A model generated the notes under the pieces. It was not told the origin of the DNA and did no database searches. It saw only the letters and a list, made by a program, of their open reading frames with translations. DNA of 64,000 nucleotides from Nematocida ironsii (lineage: Eukaryota > Microsporidia): the NCBI GenBank assembly GCA_001642415.1, contig LTDK01000065.1:1-64000 (forward strand). The letters are read 5' to 3'. Numbering within the stretch: position 1 is the stretch's first letter; the number at the start of each line of letters is the position of its first letter. The translations under genes were made by a program, and so were the position numbers. Shown here one piece after another: positions 35,331 through 45,577 of the stretch.

Positions 35331-36269
35331 GCTTTCCCTGAAAATGATTCCTATTTATGTACTGCCAGTGATTCTGATACCTTGTTTTGTTTCAGATTAA
35401 AGGCTTCCTATAGACCAGCCGTATTTATTTATTTTTATTCTTAGCCCCTGCTCTTTCGAAGGCAAAAATTTCATAATTTCTTTGTTCAATACATGAGCAA
35501 CATAAATGCAATTTACTTGCTGTGTGTTCTTTATAGAACACATACATTTTATATTTAAACTCATATAGAAAAACTCGTTATCTGTTCTTTACATGGCAAA
35601 ATAGGTGCAGTGAAATTGAATCTGTATAATGTTTATGCTTAGAAAATTGAATAAATTTAGAAATTACTAGTGCTTGTTCTTCTTATTAGAAGATTGTATC
35701 ATTTCTTATATTTTTATGATAGTATTATTAATTGTTAGCCAATTAAGTAAGGCCAAATATAAAATATTAATAAAGCATGAAATAACCAGAAAATCCAAAG
35801 CTGTATAGGAAACAAAAAACTTTCTTTAATTTTCTGAGTATAATAGAAGAAATGAAACAGGAAATAATGGAGAAAATATGAATAGATGTATATCTATAAA
35901 TAATATAAATTAATATACTACAAGTACATAATTAACCACTAAAATCAGCCTATAACACACAGCCAAATATATTTAAAACATATAATAGATTGCTATTTAT
36001 ATAGTGTGGTTTTATGCATCTTATTTATATATGGATACACACTGGTTCTATATGGCCTACCAGTGTTATGGGAAGTTTCTTAGGACCTTTTAATATGCGT
36101 GTAGATCCTTCTAAGTATTTTGTAGTGTTTTCAGATTGGGAAATAAAAATACATTATGAAAATAGTGAGACTTAGTAAAGTATCCAGATATAAACAGAAA
36201 CCATCTGGAAAGATATATAGTGTGACTGCACTAAATTGTATTTATTGCTGTAGGGGTGTGGTGATTAGG
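35331..36269. other. Intergenic, AT-rich, 0.9 kb
   Basis: No gene is seen. A TATA-like ACATAAATAG (35351-35360) precedes the gene at 35330. Confidence 0.45.
35351..35360 (-). promoter_or_regulatory. TATA-like box of trefoil gene 1
   Basis: On the minus strand it reads ACATAAATAG, 21-30 bp before the ATG. Confidence 0.4.
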
Positions 36270-36866
36270 TTATTTATTATCCCTTTTCTTCTTCATTCCT
36301 CTGTCAAACCATGCTTTGTCAACCCACATAAATAACTGCCTGTCCTTTGCTAGGGAGGTTTCCTCCACGCAGTCTGAAAGATCCAGAGCACCAACAGAAT
36401 CTATACCCAAACACATCCCTTGGTTGTATATCTGAAAGGCGTTTGTTTTGCGGGTCAAAGGAAGCGAAAACATAAAGTAGTTGTTAAAACTGCCCTTTTC
36501 TGGAGAAAGTGCTACTCCTGCACGTGTCCCCAGGTCCTTTGTATAGCTAAATACACACTTGCCCATGCCACGCTGGCTTTCCGTGCTTCTTTGACACCAG
36601 TTGTCTGCAGCAGATATAGTATGATATGTGAGATCTTTGAAGCTCTTTCTTGTTACCTTTAGCTCTAAAGCATCATCGACATCGTTTGTTACAGACAATG
36701 CATTTTTTACTCCATTTACCCCATTCACCGGGGAGTTTGTTATATATCCTTTTCCTCCTATGTTGTATAGATATCCAGACTGATTGTTGGCAAAAATGAC
36801 TTTCATTCCTAAGGCCTTTTCAACACACAGCGCTCCTAGAATAATAAGAATATAAAATAGTTCCAT
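36270..36866 (-). CDS. Secreted ricin-B-lectin-like protein 2 (198 aa)
   Basis: The signal peptide covers residues 1-20 (LFYILIILGALCVEKALG). The family motif SGYLYNIGGKGYI begins at about residue 30 and is the first beta-trefoil lobe. The last lobe reads GMCLGIDSVGALDLSDCVEE and RQLFMWVDKAWFDRG, a good Q.F.W ricin-B repeat with the paired cysteines. A short Lys/Arg-rich tail (KKKRDNK) ends the protein. It is one of the shortest members, essentially a bare domain. A TATATAA box precedes the start at the usual distance. Confidence 0.8.
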   Translation of the reverse strand: MELFYILIILGALCVEKALGMKVIFANNQSGYLYNIGGKGYITNSPVNGVNGVKNALSVTNDVDDALELKVTRKSFKDLTYHTISAADNWCQRSTESQRGMGKCVFSYTKDLGTRAGVALSPEKGSFNNYFMFSLPLTRKTNAFQIYNQGMCLGIDSVGALDLSDCVEETSLAKDRQLFMWVDKAWFDRGMKKKRDNK

Positions 36867-37461
36867 TTCGAGCTACGTGTTAGAATGATTATATAGCTTA
36901 AACCAGTGTTTCAGGCATAAAACACAGTATAGACATACGCTATACACTGCCAGAAATTTATACACGCGGTGCTGCTTCTTGCAATACACACTCCTTGCTA
37001 CTGCATCATTCGATCAATTAATCAAATCTGATTCAATCAATCTTCTATCAAAAAGCTGATCAAATTTATTTTGTAAGTTTGTTATACGCATTCAACATGT
37101 TCCCATTTAAACTATCTCTATAAAATATATGTTTGTATATAGAAAGAACCGCTTTGCTTCTTAGTATTTCATTGAAAATATCTGTTTGAACACCCGCTAA
37201 ATTATTCGGGTTATATATGTACTAGATGCATGTACTTGCGAGCTTATCTAAATAGAAAAGATATTTAGAGCATTTTAAATTTTACTTCTGCTATGGCTTT
37301 CTCAATATATTTATAAATAAATTTCATTCTTACTTATTATGCAGCAAGAAATCTTCTAAGTCTCTTGTATTCAATAAAAGCAAGAATTTGTAGCATGCAT
37401 GTATAAAATATAACTTGAAATAAATTAAGTGTTTTATTGTGTATAATAATCACATACTTCC
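36867..37461. other. Intergenic, AT-rich
   Basis: No gene is seen. It holds the TATA box of trefoil gene 2 and ATTCGGGTTATA at 37203-37214, a near copy of the recurrent motif. Confidence 0.45.
36889..36895 (-). promoter_or_regulatory. TATA box of trefoil gene 2
   Basis: TATATAA, 23-29 bp before the ATG. Confidence 0.5.
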
Positions 37462-38157
37462 TTACTTCCAAACTGTATTGTCATTTGGATTATCTGCAAT
37501 GTAATATGGAGTAGATGGGTTCTTTGACTGATCAAGCGTTTGCATTGGGTCGTAGTTTTTAGAGAATAGACCATCATCAACCCACGCAAATAGCTGAGTT
37601 GCCTTCTTAACTATGTCCTCATACTCGCACTCCTCTATTCCAAGCTCTCCAGTTTCCCGAACTGCCAAGCACCTTCCCCCGTTAAATATTCTGATAGCAT
37701 GGAATGCAGGGAGCACTGCAGGAGAAAAGAAAAATTTAAACTCTGCAGCAGGACTAAACCTTTCCATAGCAATAAGGCCTTTCTCTCCGGTTTTTATTTT
37801 CATGGCTGGGCATCCTAGATATTGCTTTGTTTTCCCTGATCCATACCCTTCCTGTGCACTACTACATGACTTGGTATCATGCTCTTCTGCAGATAGAATC
37901 AAGCCGTAAGCAGCTGACCCATCTCGCACAATTCGAATATGCATCCTTGCTGCCATTTCTTTCTTATCATCTATTTCCACATACTGGGCATCTTTACTGG
38001 TGGAGAATGAAAGATATTTTTTTGTCCCAATATTATACAAGCGACCTATTTTATTTTCATTAAAGAAGGCAATTTCTCTTTCTTCACCAAGCGCGCGGCC
38101 CCATGACACTAAGGATAGTATAACACATAAAAACAAAAACTTATCATGCAAATTCAT
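37462..38157 (-). CDS. Secreted ricin-B-lectin-like protein 3 (231 aa)
   Basis: The start was placed at ATG 38157; the open frame extends upstream only through a TTG. This gives a clear signal peptide (KFLFLCVILSLVSWGRALG). The first lobe has IGRLYNIGTKKYLSFS, and the last has GRCLAVRETGELGIEECEYE followed by TQLFAWVDDGLF, a textbook ricin-B cysteine pair and Q.F.W. Three further cysteines lie in the middle lobe. A 30-residue Asn/Pro-rich tail follows the trefoil. A palindromic TTTATATAAA lies 21-30 bp before the chosen ATG, supporting it. Confidence 0.8.
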   Translation of the reverse strand: MNLHDKFLFLCVILSLVSWGRALGEEREIAFFNENKIGRLYNIGTKKYLSFSTSKDAQYVEIDDKKEMAARMHIRIVRDGSAAYGLILSAEEHDTKSCSSAQEGYGSGKTKQYLGCPAMKIKTGEKGLIAMERFSPAAEFKFFFSPAVLPAFHAIRIFNGGRCLAVRETGELGIEECEYEDIVKKATQLFAWVDDGLFSKNYDPMQTLDQSKNPSTPYYIADNPNDNTVWK

Positions 38158-38783
38158 ACTGCATAAAGAATCAAATGTTTTATATAAATCTTGCAACGCT
38201 GTATCACATAGTCACACATCAAATGGTTTCAAAACAGATGGTGATTTCATTACACAAACATACTACAGCTTTCGGTACTCGTTATACTTTATGCTACACA
38301 CTTATGCACACTGAAAATCCTGCTGTTTTGTTATTTAGACATTTTATGCTTTTTTCTCTATATTTATATTTGTTGACTTTATTTACAAAAACTTCTTTCT
38401 TTTAGATATTTAAAACTCACAAACATAAGAATTGGATATAGAAGTATTATAAAACACAACTGTAATCAAAACTAACCACTGTGCCAGCCATTAATTGTAA
38501 TGGGTTTTTTGCAGCTCATCAATAGCAATAGAGTTTGTTTGAAATCTACTCTGTACAATATATTACTAGTTATGTAATATAGTACATATAAATATGTTCT
38601 AATATACCTATAATAGTCCTAACATGCTATTTTTATTGTAAATAATCTGAAATAGACCTTAAATACTGTATATTCATGTATAAACTATAAAATAAAAACA
38701 TCTGCTGCTACAACAGCTATAAAAGTACTATGAAATTAAAATATTTACTTTCAGGTTATTTTTGTCTGCTGTACTACTTAATG
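38158..38783. other. Intergenic, AT-rich
   Basis: No gene is supported. ORFs of 76-104 codons here start upstream as antisense of trefoil gene 3 or lack a coding-like composition. Confidence 0.45.
38178..38187 (-). promoter_or_regulatory. TATA box of trefoil gene 3
   Basis: TTTATATAAA, 21-30 bp before ATG 38157. Confidence 0.5.
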
Positions 38784-39740
38784 CTAAAACCCTGGAGGAA
38801 GATATTCACCATCTGGATTGTTTGTATTGATGTTCTTGGGGGTAGAGGAATTTTCATCAGCATTTAGTAGTTTTTTAGCTTTTTCTGTTGTTTTTTTAGG
38901 TAACTCTGGCTCGTCATAATATCCTAGTGGCTTTCCATTAATAGATACAATAGAGTCATTGTTTATTGCAACAACTGCAGTTGGAACATCCTTGTTTAGT
39001 ATTGGATCTGGATGGTTCAAAAGATATGGATCTTTTCTACTAGGATGTGCATCTGGGTTATAGTACATCCGAGTGTCTGGGTTATATCCCTTTACACTTA
39101 ACATTTGTTTTTTTATCGGTCCTATCGATATTCTTCTAATGACTTTTCGAGTTACTATAATGTTTTCATTGTCAGCCAGCCACCTAAATAACTGCCTTGC
39201 ATGCCTTTCATCTGGGCCTGACACACAGTCTTCTAGAATGGCATATCCTGTGTCTCCTATAGCCAGACACTTGTTTTTAAGATATATCTTGAAAAAGTTC
39301 TCTCTGGTGATTGGGGGAGAGAAGGAAACCCATGCATTCGAGTCTGCTGTATCTGTTGTCATTCCAATGTGCATGTGCCCTCGATTACCAATTAACCCTA
39401 TTGTTGGAGTCCCATAAAATGGAAAGTCGACATGCGTAGTGGTAGTTTTCTTTTTAGCATTTAAAACTCTAGGATCTGCTGACATAATAAGGCTGTATGT
39501 TGCACTATGATATTTTGTTCTTTGTATTTTAAACAATGAGGCTATTTTGTCGGACTTAGTTCCCTTTATCCACATGTATTTATCATGTGGTGCCCTTGCC
39601 CATGAGAGAAACATATGGCTTCCTACGTTGTATAAATACCCCGCGGATCCTGCTGCAAAAGCAGGGAAATACTCACACATAACGGAAACTAGCCCAAGTA
39701 TAAAAATAAAAGCGATCTTAACGCATCTCAGCATAATCAT
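38784..39740 (-). CDS. Secreted ricin-B-lectin-like protein 4 (318 aa)
   Basis: The start is at ATG 39740 or 39734; the codon at 39746 is TTG. The signal peptide is IAFIFILGLVSVMCEYFPAF. The first lobe is AGYLYNVGSHMFLSW, and the last is NKCLAIGDTGYAILEDCVSG with RQLFRWLADN. After the trefoil comes a tail of about 120 residues rich in Pro, Asn, Asp and Lys (YNPDTRMYYNPDAHPSRKDP), likely disordered. The tail is unique in the array. A box ATATAAC lies 22-28 bp upstream and overlaps a weak copy of the CCGAAA-type motif (TAACCCAGAA). Confidence 0.8.
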   Translation of the reverse strand: MIMLRCVKIAFIFILGLVSVMCEYFPAFAAGSAGYLYNVGSHMFLSWARAPHDKYMWIKGTKSDKIASLFKIQRTKYHSATYSLIMSADPRVLNAKKKTTTTHVDFPFYGTPTIGLIGNRGHMHIGMTTDTADSNAWVSFSPPITRENFFKIYLKNKCLAIGDTGYAILEDCVSGPDERHARQLFRWLADNENIIVTRKVIRRISIGPIKKQMLSVKGYNPDTRMYYNPDAHPSRKDPYLLNHPDPILNKDVPTAVVAINNDSIVSINGKPLGYYDEPELPKKTTEKAKKLLNADENSSTPKNINTNNPDGEYLPPGF

Positions 39741-39761
39741 AAACAAAAGATGCTGTTCTGG

Positions 39762-39768
39762 GTTATAT
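39762..39768 (-). promoter_or_regulatory. TATA-like box of trefoil gene 4
   Basis: ATATAAC, 22-28 bp before ATG 39740. Confidence 0.4.
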
Positions 39769-40409
39769 CTGATTGTGTAACCTGTTTCATTCTGATAAAA
39801 TGTTTGAAAACACGCATAGTTTCATCTTATTAAAATAGCCACACAAAAAATCAAATCATATTATACTCCGGATTAAATAGCCCGAAAATAGAATAGCCTG
39901 CTACTATATTCTTTATTTGTATACAGTAGTTCTTTGTTTGATTGTTTTTATATTTAATTATGACCCAAAAATCAAATTATGCGAGCTAAGAGCAATATAA
40001 GAAAACTCTAATCCCATGTATCTGTCTTCCTATATTATATGCAATTTACAAGTCAATAATCTGCTTTTATATATAAAAATAAAAATAGTCTTTTTGTAAT
40101 ATGCCCGATTACTCTGGATTAATAAATATATTCAGAATAATTTTTTGTGTGCTTTCTTATTCTTTTTACATGCTTTTGTTCCCAGCGTTGCTTTCAAAGT
40201 AGAACAGTAGCACATTCTTTGTGTGGTTTAAAATCTTGATTATATGTAACTATATTTTCATCTTTTGTATTTCTTATACACAAAGCATTATATTTTATTT
40301 TCGAGTTATTTCAAAGTATAATATTCTGGATATAATCTGCAGTAGACAAAATACCGCATATTAGCAAATTCACAAAATCCTAAATTACAATTAAACTATA
40401 CTCCCCTCA

Positions 40410-40634
40410 TCATTCAAGCCCCGAGGTAATATTTATAATGGTTTGGGTTTCTAGCTGTAAATAAAGAATCTTACTTATCATAACTAAGTTCTTATGTTTG
40501 TTAAAAACTAAAGCTATTATATAGTCTAACTTGTAATTATATCCGATTCTAGTGAAATAATCTAAATTATATTTATTATCACCCATTCGTTCCACTGCCT
40601 TATTAAGAGCAATTTCTACTCTAAATCTGCGCAT
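40410..40634 (-). CDS. Doubtful small ORF (74 aa)
   Basis: From the first ATG (40634) the ORF gives a mixed, lightly basic peptide (MRRFRVEIALNKAVERMGDN at the start) without a signal peptide or membrane helix. Its amino-acid mix is more protein-like than most AT-rich chance ORFs, and no longer ORF overlaps it. It could be a small gene, a remnant of a larger one, or chance. Nothing in its neighbourhood helps. Confidence 0.25.
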   Translation of the reverse strand: MRRFRVEIALNKAVERMGDNKYNLDYFTRIGYNYKLDYIIALVFNKHKNLVMISKILYLQLETQTIINITSGLE

Positions 40635-40808
40635 GGTATCCGCGGGTCCAAAAATAACTAACAATGATCGTATTAGAAATAATTATGTGTTGTTTATTGT
40701 GAATATGAAAAGGTCTAAAGCAGCTATTTTATTGCTGATTACTAGATGAGGCTATTCTCTGTTAGAAGGGTGCTTAGCATATCCACTAGCAGTATTTATA
40801 TAAAAAAT

Positions 40809-42053
40809 TCAATAATAGTCTGTGTGGGCCCACCTTAAAATATGCCGGCCTCTTTTCAGCGGAACAATCCCTTTATAATAGTTTCCTTCGTCTAAATAGT
40901 TCTTATACGGGTGGAAATACTTATTTGTTGACGAAACAACTATTACTGGATTGGCCTCCTCTGTTGTAACATATCTATTACTAGATTTCTTATAGGGGCT
41001 CCATCTACCAATGTTTTTATAACGAATGCTCTTTTTGCTTGTTGGCCTGGGGGGGTCTCTGTTGTTTTTGCTTGGGGCCTCTTTTCTATCCCCAGCTCGT
41101 GGTTTGGGTCTATCCTCGGCCTGGGGCTCATCTCTATTATTATCCTTGCCTTCATTCCTATTTTCATTCTTGTTTTCATTCTTATCTTCATTTATGTTTT
41201 CATTTTTATTGGCATTTCTTGTTTTATTTCTTTTGATACTTTGCTTCTTTATTGCGCTTTCATAGTAATCTGCTTTTTTATAATATGGATTATTGCGTTT
41301 TTGTTCATTTATATCCAATGGTATGCGGGTTCTACCATATGAGTATGCGTTCCTGTGCTCTGAAATCTCGTTTTCATCTATCTGTAGATAGTCTGGCATT
41401 CTCTTCATGTCATATGTGGTTTTGTTAAAATCATCCATCCCAATCCATAACCAAAGATCATTTATATACTCCTCTTCTGGGTTTTGTGTATCCTTACAGT
41501 TCTGATAATAAACATTTGCACTAATGCCCCCAGACATGCACCTATAGCTTCCCATAAGAACTCGAAATACCGGCCTGGTTGCTGCTACAAGTGTGTCTAT
41601 CATTACAGACTGCTCAGGCAAATTTTTATTGTCATTCTTGCTCAGAACCACTCGGTTGTTATTGCTAGTACTCCTTTGTAGAATATACCTTGCGCTATTT
41701 AGTAACTTAGGAAGCTTTGAATCATTTGTAATGATTCGTGTTAATGGTGTTCCTTCTCCCAATACTTCTTTGCTTAGTTCAAAAACAATAGCCTGCCTTG
41801 GGTCTGCAGTCATTCTTAGTGAAAGATATCCTAAATTATCAGAATATCTATCTATGGCCATAAACCTTTTTAGTCCTATATTATATAAATATCCAGGTTG
41901 GTTAAAAACAAAGAATCCTGGATCCATTATCTTTTCTCGTAGCGATATAAATCTTTCATTTACTGCCATAACCGACACTCCCTGAAGCACGCATCCCAGT
42001 GCTAAAATAAGCCTGGTAGCCCAAGATGCAGTCACTTTTTTTATTTTATGCAT
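40809..42053 (-). CDS. Secreted ricin-B-lectin-like protein 5 with Asn/Lys-rich tail (414 aa)
   Basis: The start is at ATG 42053; the codon at 42074 is GTG. A longer n-region precedes the hydrophobic core LILALGCVLQGVSVMA. The first lobe PGYLYNIGLKRFMAID and the last SYRCMSGGISANVYYQNCKD with NDLWLWIGMDDF keep the trefoil pattern, with W replacing F. The tail (about residues 240-414) begins with short KNEN-type repeats (NKNENINEDKNENKNENRNE), continues with a Pro/Arg/Asp-rich segment and ends Tyr-rich. It is the longest of the small trefoil genes and the one with the strongest low-complexity tail. The tail composition suggests an extended, possibly surface-exposed linker. Confidence 0.8.
   Translation of the reverse strand: MHKIKKVTASWATRLILALGCVLQGVSVMAVNERFISLREKIMDPGFFVFNQPGYLYNIGLKRFMAIDRYSDNLGYLSLRMTADPRQAIVFELSKEVLGEGTPLTRIITNDSKLPKLLNSARYILQRSTSNNNRVVLSKNDNKNLPEQSVMIDTLVAATRPVFRVLMGSYRCMSGGISANVYYQNCKDTQNPEEEYINDLWLWIGMDDFNKTTYDMKRMPDYLQIDENEISEHRNAYSYGRTRIPLDINEQKRNNPYYKKADYYESAIKKQSIKRNKTRNANKNENINEDKNENKNENRNEGKDNNRDEPQAEDRPKPRAGDRKEAPSKNNRDPPRPTSKKSIRYKNIGRWSPYKKSSNRYVTTEEANPVIVVSSTNKYFHPYKNYLDEGNYYKGIVPLKRGRHILRWAHTDYY
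41140..41230 (-). repeat. KNEN-type coding repeat in trefoil gene 5
   Basis: Short A/G-rich units encode NEN, NENK and NEDK in succession. Units of 6-12 bp are imperfect, the sort that arise by slippage. Confidence 0.5.
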
Positions 42054-42074
42054 ATGTAACTTTTTCTTAAACAC

Positions 42075-42084
42075 TTTATATTTA
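42075..42084 (-). promoter_or_regulatory. TATA-like box of trefoil gene 5
   Basis: TAAATATAAA, 22-31 bp before ATG 42053. Confidence 0.45.
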
Positions 42085-42387
42085 TTCTACTTGTAACTGT
42101 TTTATGATATATACCTCTAGTCCTGCATCGAATTGCCATGGACCTCCATTATTTTTTTCTTTTCTTCTAATGTTTGACATTTTTGGTATAGCATATATCC
42201 ATAAAAATCTATCTTTTGAGCAAATCGCGTATTGTTCTAAAACAGCCTAATCCCACTACTAGCCTCAACTAGTAACCTAATATAGAATCCAAAATTTTAT
42301 AGCAGGTTATATAATAAAAACAATATTGTTTAAATACTGTGCATATTATATTTAACTAATCTAAAATTGCCAGTATTTTGTTCTGAT

Positions 42388-42398
42388 TTTCGGGTTAT
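42388..42398. promoter_or_regulatory. TAACCCGAAA intergenic motif (reverse)
   Basis: An exact copy, 335 bp upstream of trefoil gene 5. Confidence 0.4.
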
Positions 42399-42799
42399 AC
42401 TTAAACATATATTCACTACCTGTCATTAAATATATTGCTATGTGTTGTAGAAAAACTTAAATATCTAATGTTCTTTATATGATTAATTTACACTAATTGA
42501 AGCTTTATTGTATGCGTGTACGCATTTTTTTACTACGCACTGAAAAATTATTTGTGTTTTTACATATTTCTATTCTTAATGCTTATGTACTGTAAGAGTG
42601 CATGTGGATTTATTGAAAATAAAATTAATTTATTCTTTACATCTATTAAATAAATATTTTAAAGTGTACACCAAAGAAACAAAATAAAATAATATTAGAA
42701 TATTTATAAAAATTAACACAAAAACTCAAATATTCTAATTACTAATAAAAACGTGTGATTAATATTAAAATCAATTTATTATCCAAGAAACAAAACACT

Positions 42800-43585
42800 C
42801 TAGTGGCCACAGTAATCTGGCTGCTGGGATCTTCCATGCTCCGGCCGATATGGGCCATCAAACGCAAGGTTTGAGGGGTTCTTAAGATGGGCATGGAACA
42901 CACCCGATACTTTATGCTTCTTACATTCTTCTTTTTTGCCATCATCATCGGGTTTGTTTTTGGCGTATACATTGGGGTTGGGTCTATACGTTATAGGATC
43001 TACTCCTCGGTTATACTGCCCAGAGTCCACCCAGGAAAACATTTGATAGTTTCTATCTTCATTTGGAGAATCAACACAAATGGTCGCCATCAACATATTG
43101 GTTTCTTTATCTACGGAAATACACTCATTTCCCACCATTAGATTAAATGCATTCTCATGCAAGAGCACTGGCGGCGTAACAAAAAAACCAAAATGACTTG
43201 ACGCATCGTATGAATCCAAAACAACCTTTCTAGGAACACTATACCCACATGTCTTTAGCGCATCTTTCCCAAAAATCTCAGTCTTACCCGGCATATTACC
43301 TGGTTTTTCTGCAGCTTTCATTTTTTTGTCTTCTATGAACACAAACCCAGCATCCCCAGTTTTTCCATTTAAATAGCTGCGGAATCGAATCGCTAGCCTT
43401 GGCTCCTCAAGTATCTTGGCCACCTCTTTCTTAACTGTGTCACGCCCTATATAGCCCTTTGCTCCTAGATTATATAAATATCCAGATTTATTTAGCTCAA
43501 ATGCAGAGTCAAAATACGAAGCTTCTGATCTTATGCCTAGTAGAAAGAACGATGATATGCCTGCAACCTTTACAAATTTGATCAT
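42800..43585 (-). CDS. Secreted ricin-B-lectin-like protein 6 (261 aa)
   Basis: The signal peptide is short (VAGISSFFLLGIRSEA). The first lobe SGYLYNLGAKGYIGRD is the closest in the array to that of protein 2. The last lobe has NECISVDKETNMLMATICVD and YQMFSWVDSGQYNRGVDP, again like protein 2 (WVDKAWFDRG), so genes 2 and 6 may be sister duplicates. A His/Pro-rich tail of about 50 residues ends the protein. TATAAATAAA is placed 26-35 bp upstream of the ATG. Confidence 0.8.
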   Translation of the reverse strand: MIKFVKVAGISSFFLLGIRSEASYFDSAFELNKSGYLYNLGAKGYIGRDTVKKEVAKILEEPRLAIRFRSYLNGKTGDAGFVFIEDKKMKAAEKPGNMPGKTEIFGKDALKTCGYSVPRKVVLDSYDASSHFGFFVTPPVLLHENAFNLMVGNECISVDKETNMLMATICVDSPNEDRNYQMFSWVDSGQYNRGVDPITYRPNPNVYAKNKPDDDGKKEECKKHKVSGVFHAHLKNPSNLAFDGPYRPEHGRSQQPDYCGH

Positions 43586-44175
43586 TGGGCTAGAAACTAG
43601 TCTCTTCTTATTTATTTATACGTATCAAATTGGCCCAATGCAGGCAGCACAATATAAAACACAGCAGGTATATGTAACACATGTTTTAATTTTGGTCGGT
43701 GCTGAGGTATTTTATGCTATGCTTGTCTATTGGCTCGCTTAGATTTGGCTATAGCAATTCTTAAAGATGCATATAGTTTGATGAGTACTAAGAAAATAGA
43801 ATGCTAGAAACTTAATAAAAATATAATTAGTGCTATACTTATAATAGACTAGATAAAAAAATAAAGCAAGGAAAGTATATAAGTTGTCTTAGCTGGAAAA
43901 TAAAGCACCAGGCAAGATGTACACAGTTGAAGAATCTAGAATGTTATATGCATATAATTGTAATAAATTAAGTGAAGTGAAAAAGAAATAAGCTGCTTAA
44001 GAAAAGTAATGCTTTAATTATTATTAAGAAGATTTCTTCTATTGTGTATCCAAGTAAAAGAATGCGCATAGAATGAATTTTTTAGTATTGCATAATATAA
44101 TACTGTGCCTAGGAGATAGCTGATGTCTAGACACTGATAATTGGTGCCATATGTTTAATATACACTGTTTAGTTA
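43586..44175. other. Intergenic, AT-rich
   Basis: No gene or clear motif apart from the TATA box of gene 6. Confidence 0.45.
43611..43620 (-). promoter_or_regulatory. TATA box of trefoil gene 6
   Basis: TATAAATAAA, 26-35 bp before the ATG. Confidence 0.5.
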
Positions 44176-44937
44176 CTAATAACATTTATCTGCAGAGTTT
44201 TGACGACAGAACTTGAAAAGTTGTCGATCATTCTCTTCCGTGCCCTCTCCTTCAGTAGTATCATCTACACAAGGCATCTCCATTAAAGAGTTATCTGAGG
44301 TCACGCCCAGACAGAAGGAAGATCTTAATATTTTAAATGCGCTATCTCCTTTGTAATATGGCGGGGTTATTGAAAATCTATTATAGGTAGAGGTATGGCC
44401 ATATAAATAACAGGATTTTTTATGTTTTCCTCCACCCACATCGAATCTCTTTACGTTTGCATGAAAGTCACTATGGGTTCTTTTACCTTCATTAGGTGAC
44501 TTTACACTGTCTACTGAAATGATTTCTGTATATGTTCCTATTCCATTTCCATAAGACACTACAATTTCAATAGGAAGAGGGGAAGATGCCTCATCTACTG
44601 CTTTTAGCCAGTATCTATGGGCATCAGTTCCTATGAACTTCTTGGCGCCTACGTTGTAAAGAAACCCTATATTATTTCTATTAGTGTAAAAATTAATTGT
44701 CTTAGGCTCTGGTTTTACTGGCGCAGGTGATGTGTTTGAAGAGCTGTAGTTTGGCTGCCCTGCATTGGTGTTGTTGGCTGGAGATGGGTTTTGTGGCCCG
44801 TGCCTAGGGCCTCCATTGCCGCCCTCTGAGCTATAAAACCTTTCCTCTCGAGTACCAACAGCCATTACAAGAAAATTTCTAGGTGCTATGCAAATAATAG
44901 AAAATGCAGATATAAATATTTTTACTAACTTTGCCAT
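44176..44937 (-). CDS. Secreted ricin-B-lectin-like protein 7 (253 aa)
   Basis: The signal peptide (VKIFISAFSIICIAPRNFLVMA) is followed by a Gly/Pro/Asn/Ser-rich spacer of about 50 residues (NGGPRHGPQNPSPANNTN). The trefoil runs from INFYTNRNNIGFLYNVGAKK to the end, with ITPPYYKGDSAFKIL and SSFCLGVTSDNSLMEMPCVD, closing RQLFKFCR. It is a tandem duplicate of the gene at 45836: from INFY onward the two match at roughly 60 percent identity by eye, while the spacers are unrelated. The upstream DNA is also similar, so the duplication included the promoter. Confidence 0.82.
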   Translation of the reverse strand: MAKLVKIFISAFSIICIAPRNFLVMAVGTREERFYSSEGGNGGPRHGPQNPSPANNTNAGQPNYSSSNTSPAPVKPEPKTINFYTNRNNIGFLYNVGAKKFIGTDAHRYWLKAVDEASSPLPIEIVVSYGNGIGTYTEIISVDSVKSPNEGKRTHSDFHANVKRFDVGGGKHKKSCYLYGHTSTYNRFSITPPYYKGDSAFKILRSSFCLGVTSDNSLMEMPCVDDTTEGEGTEENDRQLFKFCRQNSADKCY

Positions 44938-44956
44938 ATTGGGCAGATCACTGTGC

Positions 44957-44964
44957 TATATAAA
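44957..44964 (-). promoter_or_regulatory. TATA box of trefoil gene 7
   Basis: TTTATATA, 20-27 bp before the ATG. The flanking bases resemble those of gene 8. Confidence 0.5.
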
Positions 44965-45511
44965 CATCATATGATACAATGTTTGATCACTCCACGTGGG
45001 AAGATGTGTGTTTTGTTTTCAAACGACATTATGTAATAATTACATATGATGAATAATAAAATAGCATAAACCTTTGAATGCACGGAATATGTTAATAAGT
45101 AAATCACAGTGGAAATATTAATAGTGTAAAAGCAAATAAAGACAACATGAATATATTAAAAATAAAATAATTTATCCATTACAAAACATAAAAAGAATCA
45201 ACAGAAAGGATGTATGTATATCTAGATAGAAACCAACTTAATATAATCCAAAATTGTACTGGCTATATTTTATTGGGCATAAAACACAAACTTCTGCATG
45301 ATTTGTAATATATTTAAATAGAAAAATAATAAATCCACCAAACAAGCATGCTTTTAATAAATGCTATCAGCTGGCATTTTATCTAAAAAGAACGGTTATA
45401 GTAATTTCTAAAATATATTTGAACACCAGTTTAATAAGTTTTGATTCCATTTAAAAAACAACTTTACAAGAATTTTAGTATTTTAGCATATTATATATAA
45501 GAATCCAAAAT

Positions 45512-45523
45512 ATAACCCGAAAA
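45512..45523. promoter_or_regulatory. TAACCCGAAA intergenic motif
   Basis: ATAACCCGAAAA, about 575 bp upstream of trefoil gene 7 and 30 bp before a weak repeat R copy. Confidence 0.4.
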
Positions 45524-45540
45524 GTAGATTTTAACATAAT

Positions 45541-45577
45541 GTATAAAGAATAAATAATTTTAATTTTAATAAATCTA
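45541..45577 (+). repeat. Dispersed repeat R, weak copy 5
   Basis: GTATAAAGAATAAATAATTT runs into an A/T tract ending AATAAATC. The GGC of the consensus is lost. Confidence 0.35.

Larger units (their letters stand above)
39741..40808. other. Intergenic, 1.07 kb
   Basis: AATAGCCCGAAAATA at 39876-39890 lies 136 bp before trefoil gene 4. A doubtful 74-codon ORF (40410-40634) is the only coding candidate. Confidence 0.45.
42054..42799. other. Intergenic, AT-rich
   Basis: No gene is seen. TTTCGGGTTAT lies at 42388-42398. Confidence 0.45.
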
